This document shows positions 1-9,060 of a stretch of DNA of 64,000 nucleotides, piece by piece (within the stretch, counting starts at the first letter, position 1; each line of letters starts with the position of its first letter). The notes beneath the pieces were generated by a model, which saw only the letters and a program-made list of their open reading frames with translations, did no database searches and was not told where the DNA came from. Source of the stretch: Stutzerimonas stutzeri (lineage in GTDB: Bacteria > Pseudomonadota > Gammaproteobacteria > Pseudomonadales > Pseudomonadaceae); NCBI GenBank assembly GCA_002339675.1, contig DDKB01000017.1, positions 1 through 64,000 of the forward strand, read 5' to 3'. The position numbers were made by a program, and so were the translations under genes.

Positions 1-40
1 CACCGGTCTGCTCCCCCTTTTTCGTAGCCCGATCGACCCG

Positions 41-778
41 TCAGGGATGCGTTTCCAGGGCGCTGACCTGCGCGTTCACCCAGTCCTCGGCGCGCTGGTT
101 GAGTTCGGCGACCGCTCGCGGCCCTTCGCTCTCGGCGCGCATTGCCGGGCCGATGACCACCTTGATGGTACCGGGCCGCTTGCCCCACCCCGCTTTCGGC
201 CAGTACAGCCCCGCGTTATGGGCGATGGGCAGCACAGGCAGCTGCGCGTTGACTGCCAAGGCCGCACCGCTGCGCGAGAACTTCCCTGCCTGGCCTACCG
301 GCATGCGCGTACCTTCAGGAAAGATCAGTACCCAAGCGCCCTGCTCCAGCCGTTCCTGCCCTTGCTTGGCGACCTGGCGCAACGCCGCCTTGGGGTTGTC
401 CCGGTCGATGGCGATGGGTTTCAGCAGCATGATCGCCCAGCCAAAGAAGGGTACGCGCAGCAGCTCGCGCTTGAGCACCTGGCTCAGGGGCTCGAAGTAG
501 GCGGAAAGGAAGAATGTCTCCCAGGTGCTCTGGTGCTTGGCGAGGATGACGCAGGGCCGGGCCGGTATGTGTTCCTGACCGCTGACTTCGTAGCGCAGGC
601 CGATCAGAGTCCGTGCGAGCCAGACGGCGCTGCGACACCAGGTCTGCACCACGAAGCGGTAGCGCGCACGAAAGCCCATGAACGGCGCCGCCACCAGGCT
701 CACCAGGCACCAGGCGAATGCCGTGAAGCCAAGCAGTAGGTAGAACAGAACGATGCGCAGCGAATAGAGCGCTTTCAT
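41..778 (-). CDS. plsC: 1-acyl-sn-glycerol-3-phosphate acyltransferase (PlsC/LPLAT family)
   Basis: This 245-residue inner-membrane acyltransferase should acylate lysophosphatidic acid to phosphatidic acid in phospholipid synthesis. A hydrophobic N-terminal segment (residues about 8-33) anchors it. The acceptor motif is HQSTWE at residues 82-87, so the usual HX4D reads HX4E. FPEGTR at 153-158 is the second conserved block, followed by a hydrophobic VLPIAHN stretch. The start overlaps the stop of gmhB by four bases (ATGA), so the two are translationally coupled. Position next to gmhB-glyS-glyQ matches the origin-proximal block of Pseudomonas (PA0005 region). The specific acyl substrate cannot be read from the sequence. 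Confidence 0.85.
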   Translation of the reverse strand: MKALYSLRIVLFYLLLGFTAFAWCLVSLVAAPFMGFRARYRFVVQTWCRSAVWLARTLIGLRYEVSGQEHIPARPCVILAKHQSTWETFFLSAYFEPLSQVLKRELLRVPFFGWAIMLLKPIAIDRDNPKAALRQVAKQGQERLEQGAWVLIFPEGTRMPVGQAGKFSRSGAALAVNAQLPVLPIAHNAGLYWPKAGWGKRPGTIKVVIGPAMRAESEGPRAVAELNQRAEDWVNAQVSALETHP

Positions 779-1317
779 CGTTCGGCTCTCAGCAGGTGGT
801 CCGCCACGGCCGCCAGGTCATCGAACACCTGGGTACCGGCCGGCAGATTGCCTTCGAGGGTCTTCCGGCCCTTGCCGGTGCGCACCAGATAGGGCGAGCC
901 GCCGAGGCGCATGCCGGCATGCAGGTCGCGGTGACTGTCGCCCACCACCGGCACGCCCTTGAGGTCGTCGAGGTGGAAGTGCTCAGCGATCCGCCGGAAC
1001 AGGCCCGGCAGCGGCTTGCGGCAGTCGCAGCCATCATCCGGCCCATGCGGGCAGTGGACGATCAGGTCGACGCGCCCGCCCTGCTCCATCACCAGCTGCT
1101 GCAACCTGAAGTGCATGTCGTCGAGGGTCGTCGCATCGAACAGGCCGCGCGCCAGGCCAGACTGGTTGGTGGCGATGGCCACCGTCCAGCCTGCCTTGCT
1201 CAACCGTGCAATGGCCTCGATGGCGCCCGGAATCGGGATCCATTCGGCCAGGCTCTTGACGTAGGCGTCCGAGTCCTCATTGATCACGCCGTCGCGGTCG
1301 AGCACGACGAGTTTCAC
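775..1317 (-). CDS. gmhB: D-glycero-beta-D-manno-heptose-1,7-bisphosphate 7-phosphatase
   Basis: This HAD-superfamily phosphatase removes the 7-phosphate during ADP-heptose synthesis for lipopolysaccharide core. The nucleophile motif is DRDGVIN (Asp7 and Asp9 with this start). A structural zinc site is visible as Cys89-x-His91 and Cys97-x-Cys99 in CPHGPDDGCDC. I chose the GTG at 1317, giving 180 residues, because family members begin MKLxxLDRDG; a longer frame opens at 1353 but would overlap the end of glyS by 32 bases. The stop overlaps plsC by four bases. It is cotranscribed with glyQ-glyS by position. Confidence 0.88.
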   Translation of the reverse strand: MKLVVLDRDGVINEDSDAYVKSLAEWIPIPGAIEAIARLSKAGWTVAIATNQSGLARGLFDATTLDDMHFRLQQLVMEQGGRVDLIVHCPHGPDDGCDCRKPLPGLFRRIAEHFHLDDLKGVPVVGDSHRDLHAGMRLGGSPYLVRTGKGRKTLEGNLPAGTQVFDDLAAVADHLLRAER

Positions 1318-1321
1318 GGGT

Positions 1322-3376
1322 TTAGCCAAGTGCGGAAATATCGGCGACGCCAAGGAACAATCCTCTCAACCGGGCAAGCAGGGCATAGCGGTTGGCGCGA
1401 ACCGAAGCATCTTCGGCGTTGACCAGTACCGCCTCGAAGAAGGCATCCACCGGGCCGCGCAGGTGCGCCAGTCGCTCGAGCGCCTCGCGGTACTGACGTG
1501 CGGCGGCCAGCGGCTGCACTGCCTGTTCGGCCTGTTGCAACGCCGAGTACAGGGAAAATTCGGTGGCGTTGTCGAAATAGCGCGGCTCGACGGTGTCCGG
1601 CACCTTCGCTTCGAACTTGCTCAACAGGTTCGAGACGCGCTTGTTCGCCGCAGCCAGCGCCGCAGCTTCAGGCAGCGTGCGGAAAGCCTGCACCGCCTGG
1701 ACGCGCTGATCGAAGTCCAGCGCCGAGGCGGGTTGCACGGCGCGCACCGACAGGTACGACGCCACCTCCACACCTTCATCCTCGTAGCGCGCGCGCAGCC
1801 GGTCGAAGACGAACTCGAGCACCTGGTCGGCCAGCCCGGCGGCCTTGACCTGGGTACCGAACAGGCTGACCGCATGACGCACCGCCGCCACCAGGTCGAG
1901 GTCCAGCTGGCGTTCGATAAGAATGCGCAGGATGCCCAGCGCGGCGCGGCGCAACGCATAGGGATCCTTGCTGCCGGTCGGCAGCATGCCGATGCCGAAG
2001 ATGCCCACCAGGGTATCGAGCTTGTCCGCCACGGCGAGGATCGCGCCGGTCTCGGTCGCCGGCAGTTCGGCGCCCGCGCCGCGCGGCATGTACTGCTCGT
2101 TGAGGGCGATGGCCACGTCACCCGGTTCGCCGTCGTTGAGGGCGTAGTAGTAGCCGGCGATACCCTGCATCTCGGGGAATTCGCCGACCATTTCGGTCGC
2201 CAGGTCGCACTTGCTCAGCAGACCGGCACGCGCGGCCCAGTCGGCGTTGCCGCCGGTGTCCTGGGCGATGAACGCCGCCAGCCGGGACACTCGCACGGCC
2301 TTGTCATAGACGCTGCCCAGCTGGGCCTGGAACACCACGTTCTGCAACCGCTCGTTGAACCGTTCCAGGCGCTGCTTCTTGTCCTGCTTGAAGAAGAATT
2401 CGGCGTCGGTCAGGCGCGGGCGAACGACCTTCTCGTTGCCGGAAACGATTTGCGCCGGGTCGGTCGATTCGATGTTGGCCACGGTGATGAAGCGCGGCAG
2501 CAGTTTGCCGTTGGCGTCGAGCAGGCAGAAGTACTTCTGGTTGTCCTGCATGGTGGTGATCAGCGCTTCCTGCGGCACCTCGAGGAAGCGTTCCTCGAAG
2601 GCGCACACCAGCGGCACCGGCCATTCCACCAGCGCGGTGACTTCGTCGAGCAGCGCCGGCGGCACGATGGCTTTGCCGTTCTGGTCGGCAGCCAGCTGGT
2701 CGACGCGCTTGGCGATCAGCTCGCGGCGCTCGGCGAAGTCGGCGATCACGTGGGCGCCGCGCAGATCCTCGAGGTAGCTCGAGGGCTTGGAGATGTGCAC
2801 GCGGCCGGGGCTGTGGAAGCGGTGCCCGCGGGACTCACGACCGGCCTGCTGCGCCAGGATGTTGCAGTCGACGACCTGATCGCCGAACAGCATCACCAGC
2901 CACTGGGTCGGCCGGACGAATTCTTCCTTGCGCGCCGCCCAGCGCATGCGCTTGGGGATCGGCAGGTCATTCAGCGATTGCTCGACGATGCCCGGCAATA
3001 GCGCCGCCGTGCGTTCGCCGGCGATGGTGCGGCTGTACTTGAGCTTGGGTCCGCTGCAGTCGATGTCGGCGAGCTCGACCCCGCACTTGCGTGCAAAGCC
3101 CAGTGCGGCCTGGGTCGGTTGCCCGTCGGCGTCGAATGCAGCCTGCAGTGGCGGGCCATCGAGGTTGACGCTGCGATCGGGCTGCTGGCTTTCCAGGCGC
3201 TCGACCAGCACCGCCAGGCGCCGCGGCGCGGCGAATGCCTGCACGCGCGCATGCAGCAGGCCGGCTTCTTTCAGGCCCTTCTCGATGCCCGAGCGAAAGG
3301 CGTCGGAGAGTTTGCCCAGGGCCTTGGGGGGCAACTCTTCGGTGCCCAGTTCAACGAGGAAATCCAGTGCACTCAT
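1322..3376 (-). CDS. glyS: Glycyl-tRNA synthetase beta subunit
   Basis: This 684-residue protein is the beta subunit of the alpha2beta2-type bacterial glycyl-tRNA synthetase, a cytoplasmic enzyme charging tRNA-Gly. It opens with the characteristic LDFLVELGTEELPPKAL segment and carries GHRFHSPG and the GxFGIGMLPTGSKDPYALRR region typical of GlyS. Length matches the family (about 680-690). The ATG overlaps the glyQ stop by four bases, so alpha and beta subunits are made from one coupled transcript. No truncation is seen. Confidence 0.97.
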   Translation of the reverse strand: MSALDFLVELGTEELPPKALGKLSDAFRSGIEKGLKEAGLLHARVQAFAAPRRLAVLVERLESQQPDRSVNLDGPPLQAAFDADGQPTQAALGFARKCGVELADIDCSGPKLKYSRTIAGERTAALLPGIVEQSLNDLPIPKRMRWAARKEEFVRPTQWLVMLFGDQVVDCNILAQQAGRESRGHRFHSPGRVHISKPSSYLEDLRGAHVIADFAERRELIAKRVDQLAADQNGKAIVPPALLDEVTALVEWPVPLVCAFEERFLEVPQEALITTMQDNQKYFCLLDANGKLLPRFITVANIESTDPAQIVSGNEKVVRPRLTDAEFFFKQDKKQRLERFNERLQNVVFQAQLGSVYDKAVRVSRLAAFIAQDTGGNADWAARAGLLSKCDLATEMVGEFPEMQGIAGYYYALNDGEPGDVAIALNEQYMPRGAGAELPATETGAILAVADKLDTLVGIFGIGMLPTGSKDPYALRRAALGILRILIERQLDLDLVAAVRHAVSLFGTQVKAAGLADQVLEFVFDRLRARYEDEGVEVASYLSVRAVQPASALDFDQRVQAVQAFRTLPEAAALAAANKRVSNLLSKFEAKVPDTVEPRYFDNATEFSLYSALQQAEQAVQPLAAARQYREALERLAHLRGPVDAFFEAVLVNAEDASVRANRYALLARLRGLFLGVADISALG

Positions 3377-4320
3377 TCTGCTGCCTCCAGCTTGGCCAAA
3401 ACTTCGTCACGCAGGTCGGGGGTGGCCATGGGGAAGCCGAGCTTGGCGCGTGCCTGCAGGTAGCTCTGTGCGACCGCACGAGCCAGCGCTCTGACGCGCA
3501 GGATGTACTGCTGACGCGCGGTCACCGAGATCGCCCGGCGGGCATCGAGCAGGTTGAAGGTATGCGAGGCCTTCAGGACCATTTCGTAAGTCGGCAGGGG
3601 CAGCGCCAGTTCGATCAGCCGGTTGGCTTCGGACTCATAGAAATCGAACAGCTCGAACAGTTTGTCGACGTTGGCGTGCTCGAAGTTGTAGGTCGACTGT
3701 TCCACTTCGTTCTGATGGAACACGTCGCCGTAGGTGACGGTGCCGAAGGGGCCGTCGGTCCAGATCAGGTCATACACCGAGTCCACGCCCTGCAGGTACA
3801 TCGCCAGGCGCTCGAGGCCGTAGGTAATCTCGCCGGTGACGGGGATGCACTCGATGCCGCCGACCTGCTGGAAGTAGGTGAACTGGGTGACCTCCATGCC
3901 GTTGAGCCAGACTTCCCAGCCAAGGCCCCAGGCGCCCAGCGTCGGCGACTCCCAGTTGTCCTCGACGAAGCGAACGTCGTGGACCGAGGTGTCCACACCG
4001 ATGCGCCGCAGCGACTCGAGGTACAGCTCCTGGAAGTTTTCCGGGTTGGGCTTGAGCACCACCTGGAACTGGTAATAGTGCTGCAGGCGGTTGGGGTTCT
4101 CGCCGTAACGGCCGTCGGTCGGACGCCGCGAGGGCTGCACGTAGGCGGCGTTCCAGGTTTCCGGGCCGATGGCGCGCAGAAAGGTGGCGGTGTGGAAGGT
4201 ACCGGCGCCCACTTCCATGTCATAGGGTTGCAGGACCACGCAACCCTGCTCGGCCCAGTAGCTTTGCAGGGCGAGGATCAGGTCTTGGAAGGTGCGCACG
4301 GTCGGCGTTGGCTGGGTCAA
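3373..4320 (-). CDS. glyQ: Glycyl-tRNA synthetase alpha subunit
   Basis: This is the catalytic class II alpha subunit of glycyl-tRNA synthetase. Hallmarks are RTFQDLILALQSYWAEQGC, QPYDMEVGAGTFHTATFLRA, YVQPSRRPTDGRYGENPNR and GLGWEVWLNGMEVTQFTYFQQ. The frame is open to 4374, but homologs begin M(S/T)QPTPxVRTFQD, so I place the start at the TTG at 4320, preceded by an AGGTGA-like ribosome binding site; this gives 315 residues, the usual length. A TTG start on an essential translation gene is notable. It heads the glyQ-glyS-gmhB-plsC run. Confidence 0.95.
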   Translation of the reverse strand: MTQPTPTVRTFQDLILALQSYWAEQGCVVLQPYDMEVGAGTFHTATFLRAIGPETWNAAYVQPSRRPTDGRYGENPNRLQHYYQFQVVLKPNPENFQELYLESLRRIGVDTSVHDVRFVEDNWESPTLGAWGLGWEVWLNGMEVTQFTYFQQVGGIECIPVTGEITYGLERLAMYLQGVDSVYDLIWTDGPFGTVTYGDVFHQNEVEQSTYNFEHANVDKLFELFDFYESEANRLIELALPLPTYEMVLKASHTFNLLDARRAISVTARQQYILRVRALARAVAQSYLQARAKLGFPMATPDLRDEVLAKLEAAE

Positions 4321-4459
4321 AATTTCACCTGTGCTGGGCTTCGACAGAAAGCCTCGGAGTATACCTGATTCCACGCTGCGCCCGGCGCGGACGCGGTTCC
4401 CGGGTTATGCTCCCGCTCTCCCGACGAGCCCCGTTGCTCGGACACAGAAGGACCTCGAC

Positions 4460-5023
4460 ATGCCGCGTTGTGCCTGGTGCAGCAGCGACCCCTTGTACAT
4501 CGAATACCACGACCGCGAGTGGGGCGTGCCGACCCGCGATCCGCAGGTTCTGTTTGAGTTTCTGATACTCGAGGGCGCCCAGGCGGGGCTGTCCTGGATC
4601 ACCGTGCTGCGCAAGCGCGAACGCTACCGCCAGGTCCTGTTCGGATTCGATGCCCGGCGCTTGGCCCGGATGACCGACGCCGAGATCGACGCGCTCATGC
4701 AGGACGCCGGTATCATTCGCAACCGCCGCAAGCTGGAAGCGGCGCGGCGCAACGCCCGGTGCTGGCTCGACCTGGAGGATCCGGCGACCTGGCTGTGGTC
4801 CTTTGTTGGCGGGCAACCCAAGATCAACCGCTTCGCGACAATTGCCCAGGTGCCGGCCGTCACACCGGAAGCCGAAGCCATGAGCCGTGCACTGAAGCGC
4901 GCCGGGTTCAGCTTTGTCGGGCCGACCATCTGCTACGCCTTCATGCAGGCTTGCGGCATGGTGATGGACCACACCACCGATTGCCCCCGCCATCGCGAGC
5001 TCGCCGACGGCGCGACCGATTAG
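4460..5023 (+). CDS. tag: DNA-3-methyladenine glycosylase I
   Basis: Tag excises 3-methyladenine from alkylated DNA in base excision repair. The 187-residue product has the length of the E. coli enzyme. The start MPRCAWCSSDPLYIEYHDREWG is diagnostic, and the zinc snap is intact: Cys4 and His17 near the N-terminus, His171 and Cys175 in HTTDC near the C-terminus. The central GAQAGLSWITVLRKRERYR block is the HhH-fold recognition region. An upstream in-frame extension to 4292 was rejected because it would run into glyQ. It is divergent from glyQ and sits 52 bases before the acyltransferase gene. Confidence 0.95.
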   Translation: MPRCAWCSSDPLYIEYHDREWGVPTRDPQVLFEFLILEGAQAGLSWITVLRKRERYRQVLFGFDARRLARMTDAEIDALMQDAGIIRNRRKLEAARRNARCWLDLEDPATWLWSFVGGQPKINRFATIAQVPAVTPEAEAMSRALKRAGFSFVGPTICYAFMQACGMVMDHTTDCPRHRELADGATD

Positions 5024-5075
5024 TCCCAGGGGCGTTGCGGTTACACTAGGCGTTTCGATTGTGCGGGAGAGACCC

Positions 5076-5963
5076 TTGGAGACGTTCAAAGGTGCGCTGG
5101 TCGTCGGCTTCCTGCGGTTGTTCGCGCTCTTGCCGTGGGGTGCAGTGCAGGCACTCGGCGGCCTGATCGGCTGGCTGATGTGGAAACTGCCCAACCGCTC
5201 GCGCGAGGTGGCCAGGATAAACCTGTCGCACTGCTTCCCGGAGCTGGCCCCCGAGGCGCTCGAGCGGCTGCTCGGCGAGAGCCTGAAGCAGACCGGCAAG
5301 GCCTTTACCGAAAGCGCCTGCGCCTGGATCTGGCCGGCCGACAAGACGCTGCGCCTGGTCCGCGAGGTCGAGGGCCTGGAAGTCCTAGAGCAGGCCTTGG
5401 CATCCGGCAAGGGCGTGGTTGGTATCACCAGCCACCTGGGCAACTGGGAGGTGCTGAACCATTTTTACTGCGCCCAGTGCAAGCCGATCATCTTCTACCG
5501 CCCGCCGAAGCTGAAGGCCGTCGACGAGTTGCTCCAGCGCCAGCGCGTCCAGCTCGGGAACAAGGTAGCGCCTTCGACCCGTGAGGGCATCATCAGCGTC
5601 ATCAAGGAAGTGCGCCGCGGTGGCGCGGTGGGCATTCCGGCCGACCCCGAACCGAGCGAAGGCGCCGGCGTGTTCGTGCCCTTCCTCGGCACCCAGGCGC
5701 TGACCAGCAAGTTCGTGCCCGGCATGCTGGCCGGCGGCAAGGCCCTCGGCGTGTTCCTCCACGCGTTGCGCCTGGAGGACGGTTCGGGCTACAAGGTGAT
5801 CCTCGAAGCGGCGCCGCCGGCCATGTACGACGAGGATGTCGACGTGTCGGTGGCGGCGATGAGCGGTGTAATCGAACGCTACGTGCGCACCTGGCCGAGC
5901 CAGTACATGTGGACCATGAAGCGCTTCAAGAAACGGCCGGCCGGCGAAGCACGCTGGTACTGA
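5076..5963 (+). CDS. Lipid A biosynthesis-type (HtrB/LpxL family) acyltransferase
   Basis: This inner-membrane protein belongs to the LpxL/LpxM family that adds secondary acyl chains to lipid A. After a membrane-associated N-terminus (residues about 5-30) comes the catalytic HLGNWE (HX4E) and a following PADPEPSEGAGVFVPFLG block. I favour the TTG at 5076, which follows GGGAGAG by four bases and gives 295 residues; a GTG at 5061 is in frame. It occupies the position of PA0011 in P. aeruginosa. Which acyl chain it transfers, and whether the acceptor is lipid A or another lipid such as ornithine lipid, cannot be decided here. Confidence 0.85.
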   Translation: METFKGALVVGFLRLFALLPWGAVQALGGLIGWLMWKLPNRSREVARINLSHCFPELAPEALERLLGESLKQTGKAFTESACAWIWPADKTLRLVREVEGLEVLEQALASGKGVVGITSHLGNWEVLNHFYCAQCKPIIFYRPPKLKAVDELLQRQRVQLGNKVAPSTREGIISVIKEVRRGGAVGIPADPEPSEGAGVFVPFLGTQALTSKFVPGMLAGGKALGVFLHALRLEDGSGYKVILEAAPPAMYDEDVDVSVAAMSGVIERYVRTWPSQYMWTMKRFKKRPAGEARWY

Positions 5964-5993
5964 CGACAGCCAACGAACCACGACAGGGACACC

Positions 5994-6266
5994 ATGGGAA
6001 GCCCAAACCAGCGCCAGCACCCCCGCGCACCGATGAAGTGCCGCATCCGCATCAGCCACGAGTCGTTCGGCGAGGTGTTCGCCCACACCCGCGACCTGTC
6101 CGATGGCGGCGTCTACGTCCGGCATCCGCAACTGACCGATCTGCAACCGGGCACGATCGTCCACGGCCAGGTGCAGGACCTGCCGATTCCCGCGCCGGAG
6201 CTGGCCATGGAAGTCATGCGGGTCGATGCCGAGGGGGTCGGGCTGCGGTTCGTCGGCAGCGACTGA
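5994..6266 (+). CDS. PilZ domain protein, probable c-di-GMP receptor
   Basis: This 90-residue protein is essentially one PilZ domain. The two c-di-GMP binding motifs are intact: RQHPR (RxxxR, residues 7-11) and DLSDGG (DxSxxG, residues 34-39). C-di-GMP binding is therefore expected by family knowledge; the downstream partner is unknown. It begins 30 bases after the acyltransferase stop, and gene order matches PA0011-PA0012 in P. aeruginosa, so cotranscription is likely. Confidence 0.88.
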   Translation: MGSPNQRQHPRAPMKCRIRISHESFGEVFAHTRDLSDGGVYVRHPQLTDLQPGTIVHGQVQDLPIPAPELAMEVMRVDAEGVGLRFVGSD

Positions 6267-6425
6267 TCCGTCCGCGTCCGGGCATGTGAGGGACGCCGGC
6301 AGGCCGCTGCGGGCCGTCCGGTCAGCAAGCCGTGGGTCCCCCCTTGTTCTGCCAACACATCCTGTTACATTTAGCGCCCCGGATCGACCCTTCCCTGAGG
6401 CCGCATCCTTGCGAGGCGCTTTTCC

Positions 6426-9059
6426 ATGAGTCGCGCGGTCGTTGAAGCCGGCACCCTTGCCGCCGGCGTTGTTCCCCCTGTTTCCTCTCCTCGCCTCGAA
6501 CGGCTGCGCCCCTACCGACAGGCCATCGGCCTCAGCGTGTCGCTGCTGCTGTTTGCCCTGGCATTGTTGGCCTGCTGGCACCTGCTCGGGTCGATCGATC
6601 CGGGGCAGGTACGCGCAGCCCTGGCGGCAGTCTCGTCGCGGGCGCTGCTGTTGGCCGGGCTGGCGAGCCTCGCCGGTGTCGTGGTGATGATCGCCTATGA
6701 GTTGTCGGCCGCCCGCTACGCGCAGGTCCGCCTGCCCTGGCGAACCCTGGCCCTGGGCGGCTTTTGTGCGTTCTCGATCGGCAACGCGGTGGGGTTTTCG
6801 GTGCTCTCCGGCGGCTCGGTGCGCTATCGCCTCTACGGGCGGTCGGGGCTGGGTGCGGCCGATGTCGCGCGAATGACCTTGTTCGCCAGCCTGTCGCTCG
6901 GCCTGTGCCTGCCGTTGCTGGTCGCCGCGGCCGTCCTGTACCAGCCGGCTGATGCCGCGCGCGCCTTGCACCTGCCCGAAGCGGTGCTGCGTGGTGTGGC
7001 CCTGGCGGTGCTCGGCCTGGCGGCTGCGGCCGTGGTGGCTGCCGTCCGCTTGCGCTCCGGCGAGCGTCCCGTGCCGGGCTGCTGGCGCGTGGCGATCGGC
7101 CGTTTCGGCGTGCGCATCCCCGGGGTTCGGCTGACCTTCGCCCAGCTGCTCATCAGCGTGCTGGACGTGGCCGTGGCTGCTTCGGTGCTGTACCTGCTGT
7201 TGCCGGACGCCCCGCCGTTCATCAGCTTCGCGCTGATCTACATGCTGGCGCTGGCCGCCGGTGTGCTCAGCCATGTGCCGGGTGGGGTCGGTGTGTTCGA
7301 AGCCGTGCTGCTGGTGGCGTTTGCCGGCCGGCTCGACCAGGCAGCCCTGATCGCCGCCATGCTGCTGTACCGGCTGTTCTACGTCCTCTTGCCGCTGTGC
7401 GCGGCCGGGGTGTTGTTGCTCATTGCCGAGGCACGCCGCCTGTGGTTCGCGCGACAAGTGGTGCGGCTAGCCGGCGGCCTGGCGGTGCCGGTGCTGGCCC
7501 TGCTGGTGTTCGTCGTCGGTGCCCTGCTGCTGTTCTCCGGCGCTACGCCTGGGGTGGACGAACGGCTGGCTGCCCTCGGCTTCCTGCCCCTGCCGGTCAT
7601 TACCGCATCACACCTGAGTGCCAGCCTGATCGGCACGCTGTGCCTGCTGCTGGCCCAGGGCCTGTACCGGCGCCTGTCGGCCGCCTGGGCGGTGACCCTG
7701 GTGCTGCTTTGCCTCGGTGCCGTGGCGTCGCTGCTCAAGGGCATCGACTGGCCTGAGGCGCTGGTGCTCCTGGCGGTCGCCGGGCTGCTGGCTACCTTTC
7801 GCCGGGAGTTTTACCGGCACAGCCGACTGATGGAAGCGCCGGTCTCCGGGGCGGCGCTGGCGGGCACGCTCGGCGTGCTCGCGGCCTCGATCTGGCTGCT
7901 GCTGTTCGCCTATCAGGACGTGCCCTACAGCCATGAGCTGTGGTGGCAGTTCGAACTGGACGCCAATGCCCCGCGCAGCCTGCGCGCCGTGCTCGGCAGC
8001 GTGCTGGTGCTGGTCGGGGTGGGCATCACCTGGTTGCTGCGACCGCCACCGCCGGCTATCCGTCTGCCCGACGCCGACGCACTGGCGCGGGCTGCACGGA
8101 TCGTCGGCCAGTCTGCACAGCCCGAAGGCGGGCTCGCGCTCAGCGGCGACAAGGCGCTGCTGTTTCATCCCGGCGGCGATGCTTTCCTGATGTATGCGCG
8201 CCGCGGTCGCAGCCTGGTCGCGTTGCATGATCCGATTGGACAGGCGCAACAGCGGACCGAGCTGATCTGGCAATTTCGTGATCTCTGCGACCGGCACCGC
8301 GCGCGTCCGGTGTTCTACCAGGTGCGTGCGCAGAACCTGTCGAACTACCTGGACATCGGCCTGACCGCGCTCAAGTTGGGGGAGGAAGCGCTGGTGGATC
8401 TGGCCGGCTTCGATCTGGCCAGCAACGGCAAAGAGATGAAAGCCCTGCGTTACACCTGGAGCCGGGGTCAGCGCGACGGCCTGACGCTGCAATTCTATGC
8501 ACCCGGCCAGGCGCCGCTCGACGAACTGCACGGCATTTCCGAGGCCTGGCTGCAAGGCAAGAACGTACGCGAGAAAGGCTTTTCCTTGGGCCGCTTCAGC
8601 CCCGACTACCTCGCTCACTTTCGCATCGTGGTAGTGCGCGTCGAGGGCCGCGCGGTGGCCTTCGCCAACCTGCTTGAATGCGACAGTCACGTGGTGGCCA
8701 GCCTCGACCTGATGCGCGTGGTGGCTGATGCGCCTAAATCGACCATGGAATTTCTCATGCTCGGGCTGATCCTGCATTTCAAGGAAGCCGGCTACGAGCG
8801 CTTCAGCCTCGGCATGGTGCCGCTGGCCGGCTTGCAGCCGCGCCGCGGCACGCCGCTGCCGTTGCGCCTGGGTGCCTGGGTGTTCAACCGCGGCGAGAGC
8901 TTCTATAACTTCCAGGGGCTGCGCCGGTTCAAGGACAAATTCCAGCCGCAGTGGGAACCACGCTACCTGGCGGTGCCGGCCGGACTGGACCCCTGGGTGG
9001 CAATGGCCGATACGGCGGCGCTGATCGCCGGCGGCATGGGCGGATTGGTGAGACGCTGA
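6426..9059 (+). CDS. mprF: Bifunctional aminoacyl-phosphatidylglycerol synthase/flippase
   Basis: This 877-residue protein has the two-part MprF architecture: an N-terminal integral membrane region with about a dozen or more hydrophobic helices (residues ~30-540, including GGVGVFEAVLL typical of the flippase half) and a C-terminal cytosolic DUF2156/GNAT-fold synthase domain (from about 560) containing FSLGRF, EFLMLGLILHF and FSLGMVPL. It transfers lysine or alanine from aminoacyl-tRNA to phosphatidylglycerol and flips the product, reducing negative surface charge; P. aeruginosa MprF makes the alanyl form, so the amino acid here is uncertain. The stop and the next start are separated by one base (TGAGATG), linking it to the hydrolase-like gene. 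Confidence 0.93.
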   Translation: MSRAVVEAGTLAAGVVPPVSSPRLERLRPYRQAIGLSVSLLLFALALLACWHLLGSIDPGQVRAALAAVSSRALLLAGLASLAGVVVMIAYELSAARYAQVRLPWRTLALGGFCAFSIGNAVGFSVLSGGSVRYRLYGRSGLGAADVARMTLFASLSLGLCLPLLVAAAVLYQPADAARALHLPEAVLRGVALAVLGLAAAAVVAAVRLRSGERPVPGCWRVAIGRFGVRIPGVRLTFAQLLISVLDVAVAASVLYLLLPDAPPFISFALIYMLALAAGVLSHVPGGVGVFEAVLLVAFAGRLDQAALIAAMLLYRLFYVLLPLCAAGVLLLIAEARRLWFARQVVRLAGGLAVPVLALLVFVVGALLLFSGATPGVDERLAALGFLPLPVITASHLSASLIGTLCLLLAQGLYRRLSAAWAVTLVLLCLGAVASLLKGIDWPEALVLLAVAGLLATFRREFYRHSRLMEAPVSGAALAGTLGVLAASIWLLLFAYQDVPYSHELWWQFELDANAPRSLRAVLGSVLVLVGVGITWLLRPPPPAIRLPDADALARAARIVGQSAQPEGGLALSGDKALLFHPGGDAFLMYARRGRSLVALHDPIGQAQQRTELIWQFRDLCDRHRARPVFYQVRAQNLSNYLDIGLTALKLGEEALVDLAGFDLASNGKEMKALRYTWSRGQRDGLTLQFYAPGQAPLDELHGISEAWLQGKNVREKGFSLGRFSPDYLAHFRIVVVRVEGRAVAFANLLECDSHVVASLDLMRVVADAPKSTMEFLMLGLILHFKEAGYERFSLGMVPLAGLQPRRGTPLPLRLGAWVFNRGESFYNFQGLRRFKDKFQPQWEPRYLAVPAGLDPWVAMADTAALIAGGMGGLVRR

Positions 9060-9060
9060 G

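Noticed and set aside
1280..3001. Long plus-strand open frame of 573 codons opposite glyS
   Set aside because: It is the antisense shadow of glyS in high-G+C DNA: the product is Arg/Gly/His-rich with no domain, and glyS on the other strand is unambiguous.
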